From assembly GCF_001411555.2 (NCBI RefSeq), contig NC_049901.1:15043190-15107189 (forward strand): a stretch of 64,000 nucleotides of DNA, written 5' to 3'. Both the position numbers and the translations under genes were made by a program. Below the pieces are notes generated by a model, which did no database searches, was not told the origin of the DNA, and worked only from the letters and a program-made list of their open reading frames with translations. Positions 34,551 to 45,344 of this stretch are shown piece after piece (within the stretch, counting starts at the first letter, position 1; each line of letters opens with the position of its first letter). The stretch is from Juglans regia. Taxonomy: Eukaryota > Streptophyta > Magnoliopsida > Fagales > Juglandaceae.

Positions 34551-37500
34551 CTAAGACGCAAAGACGGCAACCCAGAGTAATCCATGCGGATAAGACCACG
34601 CAACGCACGGGGGGGTCTCCAGTAATTGTGAGACAACTAAATCTTTACCAGAAGCCCCATGTTTGGCTAACCAATCTGCAACTTTATTTCCCTCACGAAA
34701 AACATGATGGAGAGAGCAGGTCATAGAGGTCATAATGTCCATAATTTCCTCCCAGAAATCCTCCAGGTACCACACCCCACATCTATTGCTCCTCCACCAG
34801 GAAATAACAGTCATAGAGTCAAGTTCGATATGCACATAATTTAGAGATAAGGATTTACAAACCTTGAGTCCATGAAGAAGAGCTAAACGTTCTATCCAAT
34901 TATTAGAACCTATACCAATGAAGGAGGAAAAAGCATGAATTAGCTTTCCATTATTATTTCTAATGATCCCACCTATACCCGAGGCACCAGGGTTACCCAA
35001 ACTATTGCCATCTATGTTAAGCTTGACCCATCCCGCCGAAGGACGTTGCCAAGTGATAATTTTGAAACTCCGAATTGGGGTAAGAACGGGTTGGACATGC
35101 AAACTTCCCAATACCTGCAAATCAAAACTAGAAATGTGAGAACTAGCATGCATATCACAACAGAGAAGACTAATCCACCGACGAACAGAGTGAATAATTT
35201 CGGAGATAGATTCAAAGCGACCCTCCATACGCGCCAAACAGCGCCTCCGCCAGATTCTCCAAGTGATAATCACTGGGAGAATTCCCACAATAATGCCAAC
35301 TTGAGACGCAATAGTCGTGCGATGAAACCACATCTTCACTGTGTCTTTCCAATTTCGGCCTACCGGGATCCCAAATATTATTAGCAATATCACCTGCAAA
35401 AAGAACATGATTTTGGTCCTCAAAGTGACCATTAGCACAACAATCACAACGAGAGGTAATAGGGATGCCAATACGTCGAAGATGATGATCGACACTAAGG
35501 GCCATATACCAAGCTTTCCACATAAGAGAAGACATTTTAAGAGGGAGACTCTTATGCCAAATCCAAGAGTGCCCCTCAATAGTATCACCTTTAATGCGGA
35601 CACAATCCCAAGCCGACTTAGTGGAAAACAAACCATTATCATTTTTGGTCCAAATCAGAACATCCAAACCCGGCTTAGCCTTGCAAATATCCTCTAAAAT
35701 ACCATCAAATTGATCCAGCCCCACTAACTGACGAATAAAATTCACATCCCAATCATTATTTAATTTGCAATCCTTCACTTGAAGATTGGGATGCCCCACT
35801 ATATTCATATCATTACTTAAAGGACATCTGTCTCTCCATTTATCATACCAGAAAAAAACCTTACCATCCTTAAGACACCATTTAAAATTATCCAAGACCA
35901 AAGGGTGGGATTTAACAATCATTTTCCAGAACCTAGTACCCTTAGTAGGATCAACCAGGGCCCAAGGTTTCAAACCCACATACTTACTCTTAAAAAAATT
36001 AGCCATTACCTTGAATAAGATTCCAAGCAAATCTGGCATGAAGGGCTTTCTGCATATCATCGAGGTTTCTAAGAGCCAAACCGTCTTCCTCCACAGGACG
36101 GCAGATAGAATTCCAGGCCACCCATTTTTTCTTACCTTTGCCATTCTTCTCCCCCCAAAAGAAAGCACTCATCATCCGATGAATGGTATTAATAGTAAAT
36201 TGAGGGACCTGAAGGACAACAAAAAGATGAAGCGCCATACTAGAAATAATGTGATGAAGTAAGATAAGACGGCCACCCGTCGAAAGGAATCTCATCTTCC
36301 ACCCCGAAATTTTCTTTTGAATATTAGCAAGCATATCTTCAAGATGTACCTGTTTGAGATGACCCAAAATAATAGGCACTCCAAGATATTTGAAAGGGAA
36401 AGATCCTTCTGAAAATTCAGTCTTCCGTAATAATAAGCTTTTACCAGCTAGAGAGATTTTTTGGGAGCAGAAAATGGCAGATTTAGAGTGATTGATACAC
36501 TGACCCGACCAACTCTCTTATTTATGGAGCACAAATAAAATCTCCCTTATGGCTTGAGAGCTACCATTAGAAAAAATCATTACATCATCAGCATACATAA
36601 GATGAGAAATTCTGGGCGTACCTCGGGCCTGGGAGAATTGACCAAATTTTTGAGCCTCCACACTTTGCTTGATCAATCTAGAGAGAATTTCTTGAAAAAT
36701 AATAAAGAGATAAGGAGAAAGAGGATCACCTTGACGTATACCGCGGCCAGCTTGAAAGAAACCTTTAATAGTGCTATTCATCATAATATAATACCAAGGG
36801 GTCGAGATGCATGTTCTGATAAGATCACAAAAATTAGAGGAAAAACCAAACAACGAAGAACCTCCAGAAGAAACATCCAATCCACACGATCATAGGCTTT
36901 AGCCATGTCCAATTTAATCATGATATTACCACCATGGGCCTTTTTATTAATGGAGTGGATCATTTCCTGCGTGATACTAATATTTTCAAAGATACTTCTC
37001 CCTGGATTGAAAGTGCCTTGTTCTCACGAAATCATTCTTGAGAGGAGCCCTGTTAGACGATTAACAATGATATTGGAGCATATTTTATAGAGCACCGAAC
37101 AAAGGCTGATTGGCCTAAATTTATCAAAACTAGAAGGAGTATCAACCTTTGGAATTAAGACCAGAAAGGATGCAGTGAAAAATCTTGGGAGATGTTTAGA
37201 ATTAAAAAAATCAGAAACGGCTTCCAAGACATCCTCTTTCACAATATCCCAACAACTTTTGAAAAAGCCCGAACTAAAACCATCAGGTCCCGGAGAGCTA
37301 TTAGAAGGAATAGAAGACAGAGTAGAAGACACTTCATTCATAGAAGGCACCTCACACAACATCGAGTTGTCAGAATCAGAGATAATAGGAGAGATAAGAG
37401 TCGATAAATCAGGTAACATTCTGGTCTGCGTGCCCTGCAAAAAAGAAGAAAAGAAATCCACAACTCCCTGATGAATACTCTCCGGCGAATTAAAAACCAT

Positions 37501-38635
37501 GTCATTCGATGATCTCATGTACACCACGTTTTGATGCCACTTATTAGCAAGGCAGGCATGAAAAAATTTAGTGTTACGGTCACCCTCCATATGCCATTTT
37601 AACTTAGACATTTGAGCCAATCTAGTATCTTCACGACGGAGCCAATTATCCAATTCCGCGGAGGCAGCCATAAGATCCCGCTCAGTAGATTCATCCCAAT
37701 TTTGCAGAAGTTTCTTATCAATCTCCTCAATTTGCTGCTCAAGAGAATTAATATGCATATTAGTATGACCGAAAATCTGTTTATTCCATTCACACAAGGC
37801 GACCTTAGTGTTCTTCAATTTAAAAGCCAATTTTGTGAGCCCATGTCCATCAAAAGTAGCGGACCAAGCATGCCGAACGCGCAACAAGAATTGAGAATGA
37901 TCCGCCCACATTTGTTGAAAACGAAAAGGCGAAGGGCCATAAGAAGAAGGGTCCATCTTGAACTCAATAACCATGGGAGAATGATCAGAAGTGGTTCGTG
38001 GCAAGTAAGAACAAACCGCATTCGGAAAATACGAGAGCAAAGAGAAATCCATAAGAGCTCGATCTAGCTTCGCCCAAGACCGAGCAAGACCCGACTGCCC
38101 ATTACACCAAGAAAAAATTATGCCCTTAGACTTCATCTCAACCAATCCACCTTAGTGGATCCAATCATTGAAATCTGCCATCGCCGCATTTGATCTAGGA
38201 GATCCATCCCTTTCTCCGAATTATTCTGAATTTAAAATCCCCAGCAAAGAGACAAGGTGCCGACCCCATAGCCTGAGAGCTAAGATCCTCCCACATAATT
38301 TTTCTATCATACATACTACACTTAGCATAGATGATAGTACATAAAAACTGAAAAGACCCTGTGTTAACCCGAAGAGAGACAAACTGCAAGTTAGACCTCA
38401 CCACTTGAATATCAAGAGAATTGGCCCAAAAAATCCAGATTTTACCGCCAACATCCACATTTGAAGTAAAGGAATCAAAATGTAGATAATGTTGCAACCG
38501 GATAGCTTTGTCCACGTTTTGAAAAGGTTCCAGTACCGCAACCAATTGAGGTTTGAACTTGAAAACTAAATTCTTTAGTCTTCGACGAGAGGTACCAATG
38601 CCACGGACATTCCAAACAATAATCGAATTATTCAT
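34551..38635 (-). pseudogene. LINE B ORF2: endonuclease, reverse transcriptase, RNase H (broken)
   Basis: Domains run in order from 38635 downward. The endonuclease N-terminus (MNNSIIVWNVRGIGTSRR, with LFAGDF near 38240) comes first, then SDHSPMVIEF. The reverse transcriptase follows with FRPISLCSVLYKI, LDMAKAYDRVDW, GIRQGDPLSPYLF and the active-site YADD (about 36590). Next is a zf-RVT region, then RNase H (KLNIDGNSLGNPG, ELDSM, HHVFREGNKVADWLAKHG), ending at 34551. The frame shifts at about 38200, 37020, 36880-36960, 36520, 36000 and 35210, so no complete protein is made. Confidence 0.9.
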
Positions 38636-38716
38636 AAAGATAAGGTAGAGGGACGGGTAATGACCCGAGTGGAGCTTCTAACTTTCTCAAATTTTTTTTT
38701 TATATTTTTTCTTTAC

Positions 38717-39967
38717 CTATTTATCTTCAGATTCCAAATGGTAATCCTTAAACTGAGGTAGCACATCTGGAGGGATATCAGGGTCCGGCTCAGAAGCAAT
38801 ATCGTCAGGATAGTTGCCAAGATTTTCCTTGAGACTCTCGGTAACTAAACAGTGTTCATTGTCCTCCATTGTAATAATAGCAGAGTCCTCCAATATCAGA
38901 GGAGAGAGCGTTTCAACATTAAAAGAAAAGATGTTATTTTGGTTCATAAGAGCACCTGCATCCTCACTTGGCTCTAGCACTCCTCCATCAACATGGGCAT
39001 TGATCTCCATAGAATTCCCCAGTCTAGAGTATGGTTCCAAATTGTTACCAAGCGGTTCCAGAATAGCACCAACTGGCTTCGGTAACTCACCAACTGTTTT
39101 TTCGGACTCAGTCTCAGGGGGAATAGACACGGGAATTATCGCACCACCCTCTTTATTATCAAACCTAGATCCACCAGGTTCATTATCCCCTTTCATACGT
39201 TCATGGTCGTGTTCCCCATGTTTAGTTTTTCCTGCATCCTCACTTGGCACAACGGGTTCATCGGACTCTATTTCGGGAGGGATAAACAGAGGGTTGTTTA
39301 TCGCACCACCCTCTTTCTTATTAGAACTGGTTCCACCCGGTTCATGATCTTCTTTTTTAAATCCCCGGTTTTGTTCCTCCTGCTTAGGTTTTCCTGCACG
39401 ACAAGTCTTAGAATTATGACCCTGCACTCTGCATTTTCCACAATACGCCGGCAACGTCTCGAAATAGAAAATCTGAAGGAAGGATTCTTGATAAAAGTTG
39501 GGAGGTAATCCGGGAAGTAAAATCCACACAGGAACATTAGAAGGTTCATGTTCCTTGTTGAAATCAGGAGACCAGTGGAAAGCACGGTAAGCCACTCCAT
39601 TCACTTCACAGGATTCACGGGACAATGCTTTCACAAAATCTGCTTCCGTAGCCATTCTGACGAAGACGTTGCGGGGCAATTTCATAGAGGAGACCACTGG
39701 GGTAGATGACAAACCCCACCGACTAGTGATGAAGGCACGAATAGCATCCAACGAGGGACGTTGTCGAAGGAACTTGATCACAATAGAAAAGCAGAATGGC
39801 TCCGCAGATCGGTTGATTTCTTCTTTGGAGAACTGGAAAAAAACTTCACCTTCCATTACTTTAGGAGCACGAGGGGCTACTGTGATTTCAGGGAGGGGTT
39901 GCGGCACCGCAAATGCCATTTCGGCAAATGTTGGAAGGCTAGAAGAGTGGCCATCCACAGCTGCCAT
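38717..39967 (-). CDS. LINE B ORF1: DUF4283 / CCHC zinc-knuckle protein
   Basis: One open frame of 416 codons from an ATG at 39967 encodes an RNA-binding ORF1 protein of the plant L1 type. A DUF4283 domain comes first (FSIVIKFLRQRPSLDAIRAF, then VFVRMATEADFVKAL and VPVWILLPGLPPNFY), then a zinc knuckle YCGKCRVQGHNSKTC (CX2CX4HX4C), then an acidic Pro/Glu-rich tail. About 50 residues usually present between the DUF4283 core and the knuckle (the GKPLRID...VARVCVE part) are missing in frame. It is the only long undisturbed frame of this LINE. Confidence 0.82.
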   Translation of the reverse strand: MAAVDGHSSSLPTFAEMAFAVPQPLPEITVAPRAPKVMEGEVFFQFSKEEINRSAEPFCFSIVIKFLRQRPSLDAIRAFITSRWGLSSTPVVSSMKLPRNVFVRMATEADFVKALSRESCEVNGVAYRAFHWSPDFNKEHEPSNVPVWILLPGLPPNFYQESFLQIFYFETLPAYCGKCRVQGHNSKTCRAGKPKQEEQNRGFKKEDHEPGGTSSNKKEGGAINNPLFIPPEIESDEPVVPSEDAGKTKHGEHDHERMKGDNEPGGSRFDNKEGGAIIPVSIPPETESEKTVGELPKPVGAILEPLGNNLEPYSRLGNSMEINAHVDGGVLEPSEDAGALMNQNNIFSFNVETLSPLILEDSAIITMEDNEHCLVTESLKENLGNYPDDIASEPDPDIPPDVLPQFKDYHLESEDK

Positions 39968-40188
39968 GCAGCCACAGCAGAACAGGGCCCAGGGAAACCA
40001 GGAAACCCTAACAGAGCACGTAAAGGGCAATTTCATCCAGTGCAAAGATTTTTTCACATAACATTATGTTTGGCATAATTATCAAGGATTATAATAGGCT
40101 TGGAATGAGTATGAGAAATTGAGTATTTTAGACTTTGCTTTAGGGGCAACAAATTTTGAGGACAAATTTTTTTTTAAGAAGGGGAGGA

Positions 40189-43124
40189 TGTAATACCTGG
40201 CCCAGCCAAGCCACTTTACAAAATCTTTGGATTTATAGTTATGAAAAATCATTTGGGATTATGAGTAAAGTTTTTTGGAGAGAGTTTGGGCCAAAGATGT
40301 TTTTGGCTGATTAGAATTTTTCAATGGGTTTGATAATTAGGTTTTGAAATCTTTAATGGACCAAGTAGATGTTCAATATGAAAATTTATGGGATAAGTGT
40401 ATTTTTATAGATTGAATCGAGGCCCAAAACTTAATGTAAAAGCCCATGCAATAAGCCCTTGCATGATCCAAGACGTGGGTCAAGTATTTTTTTTTAGACT
40501 TAAGAGCCCAGCCCATGGAACTCCGTCACACAGTTTACGTCCCTTTTATTCCATTTTCATGCAGTCTCTCCATCCTTTCCCTCTAGGTTTTTATTTCTTT
40601 ATTATATATATCGTATACATATGCTAAGCATCCTCAACCCTAGAATTGTGTCGCTCGTCCTCTTCTCAGAATATCAAACTGAGACCTCCACTTCAGCCGC
40701 CTCACCACCTTCAAGTAGACCCAACCCGGCTCACACGAAACTGTCGTCACCTGCACCAAGCACAATCGACGCTAGCCACTGAAAAACCACCAATGGAAAC
40801 ACTTTATTCTGCTTCTCCGAAAACAGAAAAATCCCACATCTTGAAACCGCCACCTCCACACCTCCGGAGAACCACCCACATGCACAAACACACCACCCAC
40901 AAACTACCTTGTTTTCCTGTACCCAAAACAGAGCCACGTGTCGCAACTCCACATCCAATGACCGAAACTTCGCATCTTTTTACCGTTGTGCACCATAGCT
41001 CAGCCGCGAGGCACTTCCAGGTCAATCACAATCACTGTCGTAAGCCTTTGTTTCCTTCTCGGGTTCTTTCTTTCCCTCACTCTCTGTCTCCCTCACGGTG
41101 ACCCTATACCGTTCTCGCTCTCGCTCATCGCTTTCTCCCATTCAGTACGCCTCCTTCGGGACAACCCTCGTCAGCTGCATCCGCCAGCTCGCTGCCATCG
41201 TGGCTCCATCTCTCTGTAAGTGATGTTGCTGCCGCTCACGCCTTAGCTCGCCTCTGTTCTGGTGTTAGTTTGCTTAAAAAGGAAAACATATGTTATATAT
41301 CAGTTAACCTAGTAGGAAGGAGAGTGTGTTGGTTTTTACCTTTCTACCCCTTTTTATTTAAAACATGCTTTAAATCTTTGGAAAGGTTTTGCTTTAATGG
41401 GCTACACGACTTATACGTATGAACTTAGTTTTAACTGGTCAGTGTCTAAATCTAGTGAGCTATTCTTTTAGTGGGCTGGAATTGACATTAATTAGATATA
41501 CATCATTTTAATAGATTTGTGTATTTTTTTTATTTGACTTGATTTTATCATGTTTAATAAACTATTTTAGTAATTTTATTGGGCTGAGATATATATTTAT
41601 TTTTTTTCCAGCTAAAGTTTCACTGTTATAAATATGAGTATTTGGACTCAAATATTTTTGTAATTATATTATCTAGTATTAGATTTTTATAGTTGCGCTT
41701 TGATAGTAAATAAGTTAGATTTTTAATGTTTCAGTCATAGTTATTAAAGGGACGTTGATGATTTTAGAAAGTGATGATAGATTTTGAGGTTATGAGAATT
41801 CCAGGTTTTGAGAAATTAAAATATATTATTTGAGAAGTTTAGGCTTAAATATTGAAATACATGTTCAATTGAAATTTAAGAGAACTACGTGATTATTTTA
41901 TAGGTGACGATTAATATTTGTTCACCACTGTTGAAGAAAATTTCTTGGAAAGCTAAGCAGTCCAGGTAAGCAGGGTTCCTATGCTAGACTTTGCATTAAA
42001 ATAAAATGAGCTGAGGTTATTTTTGGAAAATATACATATTTGATTTTGAAAAGAAATTTGAACTACCTCAGTTATTTGTTCTGCATTACTCATGAGATTC
42101 TGTTTAAGAAGAAATTATTTTCTGTCATGACTAGTGTAGACATGAGCTTATTTTAGACACTCTATTTCTGAACTTTGAAAAAGAGAGCGAATATGAAATT
42201 TTATGCATAAATTATGTTGTGTTATGATTTTGTTCTATTATGAAGATTTTCTGTACTCTGATATGTTCTGATGTGATTTCTAAAAAACCTTTGGCATAAC
42301 ATTCTGTTTCTGTTCCGTTCTGACCTCACCACGGGTGTAAAACTGTGGCCTCTGTTCGGGTTGGTACCAACTTTTCTGTTTCTGGTGCACCCACTTTGGA
42401 AACAATGTGGTTTTCTGCGTGGTCTTTCCTATGTGCACACACTCGGGGCTCCGAGAGTGAATAAAGGGAAGATTCACATTCTATTTATGCTCGGTTAGCT
42501 ACTGGGGTTTGCACAACCCTACCACGGGGGTTAAACATGGTATATGTTCTTATATGATAAGATAAGATGTGATGTTTCAGTTTATGCTATGCCAAAGAGA
42601 TTTTGATTATAAATATTTTTGAACTTTCGCTCTGATATTTTTGATAACATGTTCTGACGCTGCATTTTGAAAACATTATTCTGATTCTCCATTCTAAAAG
42701 AAAGTATTTTTGTTCTGCATTCTGAACTCTGTAAATGCTCATGTTTACGTACTAGTATATGTCATTTGCTTACTGAGTTGTTGATAACTCACCCCTTATC
42801 TCTAATTATTTTTCAAATAATTTTGATAGTTCAACTAGAGAACAAGAGTAGAAAGTTTAGCAAGATGTGAGAATCGTAGTGGAATAAGTGTCTGAGGGTA
42901 CAAATGCTTATTTGAGAGTCGTAGTTAGTAAACTGATTTTTTTTTTTGGGTATTTGATTTGATGAGTTGAGGATGTTTTCGAGTTTTTGGAGAATTTCTA
43001 ATTTATGTTATTGGAAATTTCTTTATTGTCGCATGGGATTTTCTGGATTTTATAGTTGTATTATTTAAGTTAATTTTAGCTATTAAGAGCTAACTCTCCG
43101 GACCTTCGGGATCGGGGCGTTACA
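40189..43124 (+). repeat. 3' LTR of the nested element, 2.94 kb
   Basis: It begins TGTAATACCTGGCCCAG after a purine tract and ends GGATCGGGGCGTTACA. It is homologous over its whole length to the solo LTR at 45774-48828, and over the first ~745 bases to 32567-33312. Near 41080 CT-rich plant promoter-like sequence is followed by GTAAG, perhaps a leader splice donor. Small reading frames here are not genes. Confidence 0.82.
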
Positions 43125-43331
43125 CTTGGTGCTACAGGCCGAAAACTATGAAAAAGGGAAAAAAAAAAACTTATGGACAGCTCCGGCGTTGGCCGGACAA
43201 GAGGAGGGAGAGAGGAGTCAAAGCTCCAACCCTCCTCTAGAAGAAGGAAATGGAAGGATGCCGACGGTTGGGTAGAGAGAAAAGGACCTCTGGAGAGAGA
43301 TTGGAGAAAAGGCTCGTACCTTTTCTAAATG

Positions 43332-45344
43332 TTTGGTATGCCTCACTGTTGATGTTGTGTTTCGTAGGCCTGTGCAAATCCACGCAGACAATGCCACGAT
43401 GTGAATTATTTGGAGCCATTGACAGTGTTCCGGTGCGGCTGTATAGTGGTGGTTCGGCAATGGGCCTACATCTACGGGATTTTGGGAGGGAAGTTTCCGT
43501 TATAATATATCTGTTTACAATCACTCATGGATCCTCATATCTCACTGTATGGAGGAGATTGGAGGTCTTCCTCAATATATTTCCACCGATTCCCTATTGA
43601 TCCGTGTCCATCCGTCTGTTCCTCGTCCCTTTTTCTCCCTATCTCCCCTTATGTTGTCTAGACATCCCCTTTTATATGTTTGCCTAACCCTTTACTGTAC
43701 ATGTCAGCATCTCGTGAATTGGCAGATCTCCCTTGCGTGAACACTTCTCCTTCTTTTTCTGACCCCCAGCCATTTTATCGCCCTCATATCCCTCTTGTCT
43801 CCCTCTCACATTTACAGCCCTCATATCCCTATTGTCCCCTTCTTATCTCTTCTTTATCTCCCTTTTTGTCTTTAGTGATGGCTTGATGGATTGGGCCCAG
43901 TCTATGGGCTATAGGCATTTTTTCTCCTAAACTCTACTGATTATTATTATTGTCATTGTTATTAGTATTATACAATGGCAATATCAGGAAAAAAAATATA
44001 AACCGATAGAGGGGTAGAATCTTAACAAAAGCCTTGAGGCAAACTTGACAAAGCTATATAAAAAAAGGAAAAACAAATCCTAAAAAAATAGATCAGAAGG
44101 ATCCTATCAGGTATTTTCTAGACCCAAACTCCAAGAGAGTGGTTATGGTAGTTGATGGCTTTGGTAGCAGTCTAAACAATGAGTTATTTTTTAGGGGCAA
44201 CAACTTGTATTGTGTTGTGCAGTTGTGCTGCGGTGATTGTTGATACTTTGTGGTTGTTAGTATGAGGTAGATGGTTATAGTTATGTACAAATGATATTTG
44301 CACTCTCTAGTGTTTGCAAGTTCTGTGTAATTTCTTTAAAAAATATGAGTAAATTTAAAATTCACATAAAAAAATTAATTTTTTAACGATGAATCCCATT
44401 TTTTTCTTAAAATTATATCTAATACTACTCTTAACAAAATAGAACCAATCAAACTTTGGGCAACACTTGAGACTCATAGATTTTTTAGAAATGATATTTG
44501 TAGTCGTGGAATGGCAGGAAAAGAAACAATTTGTTATGTAGCATGAATGCTCTTCTATGAGACTATGACTGACATTTTGTCTGTTGGACAACCCTCATAG
44601 TCTTGACACAGTGTGAGACAAACCAATTTCATGTCTCTTGAGGTTTGATAAAATGCTTATAAAAGAAGCGACTGTAGTGTTAGCCATCAAAATATGAGGG
44701 AAATGACCTCAAGTAAAGATACATAATAGAGAGGAGGCAGGTAGAATTTCCACCTATGAGATGGTCAGCGGCTCTGAGGTTACAAATTTGAGGTTTCAAT
44801 TGTTTAAACTTTTGTAGCAGATTATAATTATCAATGGATCAAGTTTTCAAACCACTTCTGCATAAAATTCTGCAATGCCTGCACGCTGCACCATAGTTAA
44901 TAGCATTAATTCGACAGTGGATCTTTGGATGCCTTTTAATCAAGCTTGACATTAAAATTCATGGCAATTCCCAATCTCATGTCATGGATTGGTATCGTGA
45001 AAAAGAAAATGATCAAAGGTTGCAGACTTTTAAAAATTTAAGATGCCTTATCGACACCCCCCTTTTAAATTATTTTAGAACTTCTTGTGTCATTCAATGC
45101 GAGATTGGATAAAATTTTATGGGTTATAGATAGATAGTGTAAAGTCAGAAAGTTCTCTTATCACGACAGAAAATTTGGGTACAAACATGTAACTGTAAAT
45201 GGATCGATTCTATGAGAGTAAAGAATGGGGAAAAAATGAAACCCTTCTTGGAAACTATGTCACCTACAAAACGAATGCATGAAAACAGTGAGGAAACAGA
45301 AACCGAAAGGAACAAGTTTCCGGGCCAAAAGAGTGCCCAAGACT
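43332..45344. other. PME 3' flank, copy B (third part) plus unassigned DNA
   Basis: No gene. The block at 43332-43350 continues the flank cut at 30598. About 43350-43900 is absent from copy A and unassigned. From about 43930 to 44930 it matches 12060-13090 (CCGATAGAGGGG; CAAACTCCAAGAGAGTGG; GGACAACCCTCATA). About 44940-45340 shows nothing recognisable. Confidence 0.65.

Larger units (their letters stand above)
34326..40056 (-). mobile_element. LINE B: near full-length L1, 5.73 kb
   Basis: A minus-strand L1-type element holds both ORFs, ending in an A/T-rich tail seen as a T-run at 34326. It is flanked by CATAACATTACG (34314-34325) and CATAACATTATG (40057-40068), a 12-bp duplication with one mismatch. 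ORF1 starts at 39967. ORF2 covers 38635-34551 but is broken by several frameshifts. Its target is the interior of the long-LTR element. It is unlikely to move on its own. Confidence 0.88.
32567..43124 (+). mobile_element. Long-LTR retroelement, non-coding, disrupted by LINE B
   Basis: It starts TGTAACAACTGG at 32567 and ends GGGGCGTTACA at 43124, flanked by CTTGA / CTTGG (4 of 5 matching). The left LTR is colinear with the right one only to about 33312. Internal sequence at 33313-34313 and 40069-40188 has no coding frame and ends with a purine-rich AAGAAGGGGAGGA just before the 3' LTR. The missing protein region makes it a non-autonomous or heavily deleted Ty3/gypsy-like element. LINE B is inserted in its interior. 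Confidence 0.7.
30599..43317 (-). mobile_element. Outermost LINE-like insertion hosting a retroelement nest
   Basis: PME flank sequence is split here. ACCTTTTCTAAATG occurs at 30585-30598 and again at 43318-43331, a 14-bp duplication of the kind LINEs make. A T-run right after the left copy would be the poly(A) tail of a minus-strand element. Its own sequence appears to be only 30599-30613, about 31462-32561 and 43125-43317. The rest is later insertions: LINE A, and an LTR element that itself contains LINE B. No reading frame of its own survives, so the LINE label rests on the duplication and the tail. Confidence 0.65.

Noticed and set aside
39203..39508. Plus-strand frames over LINE B
   Set aside because: Shadows of ORF1 and ORF2, which read clearly as DUF4283/CCHC and reverse transcriptase on the minus strand.
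43124..43150. TTGGTGCTACAGGCC after the LTR end as a primer-binding site
   Set aside because: At first it looked like a tRNA primer site after a 5' LTR. But the first bases CTTGG match CTTGA before 32567, and purine tract plus 40189 mark this LTR as the 3' one, so this is target DNA.
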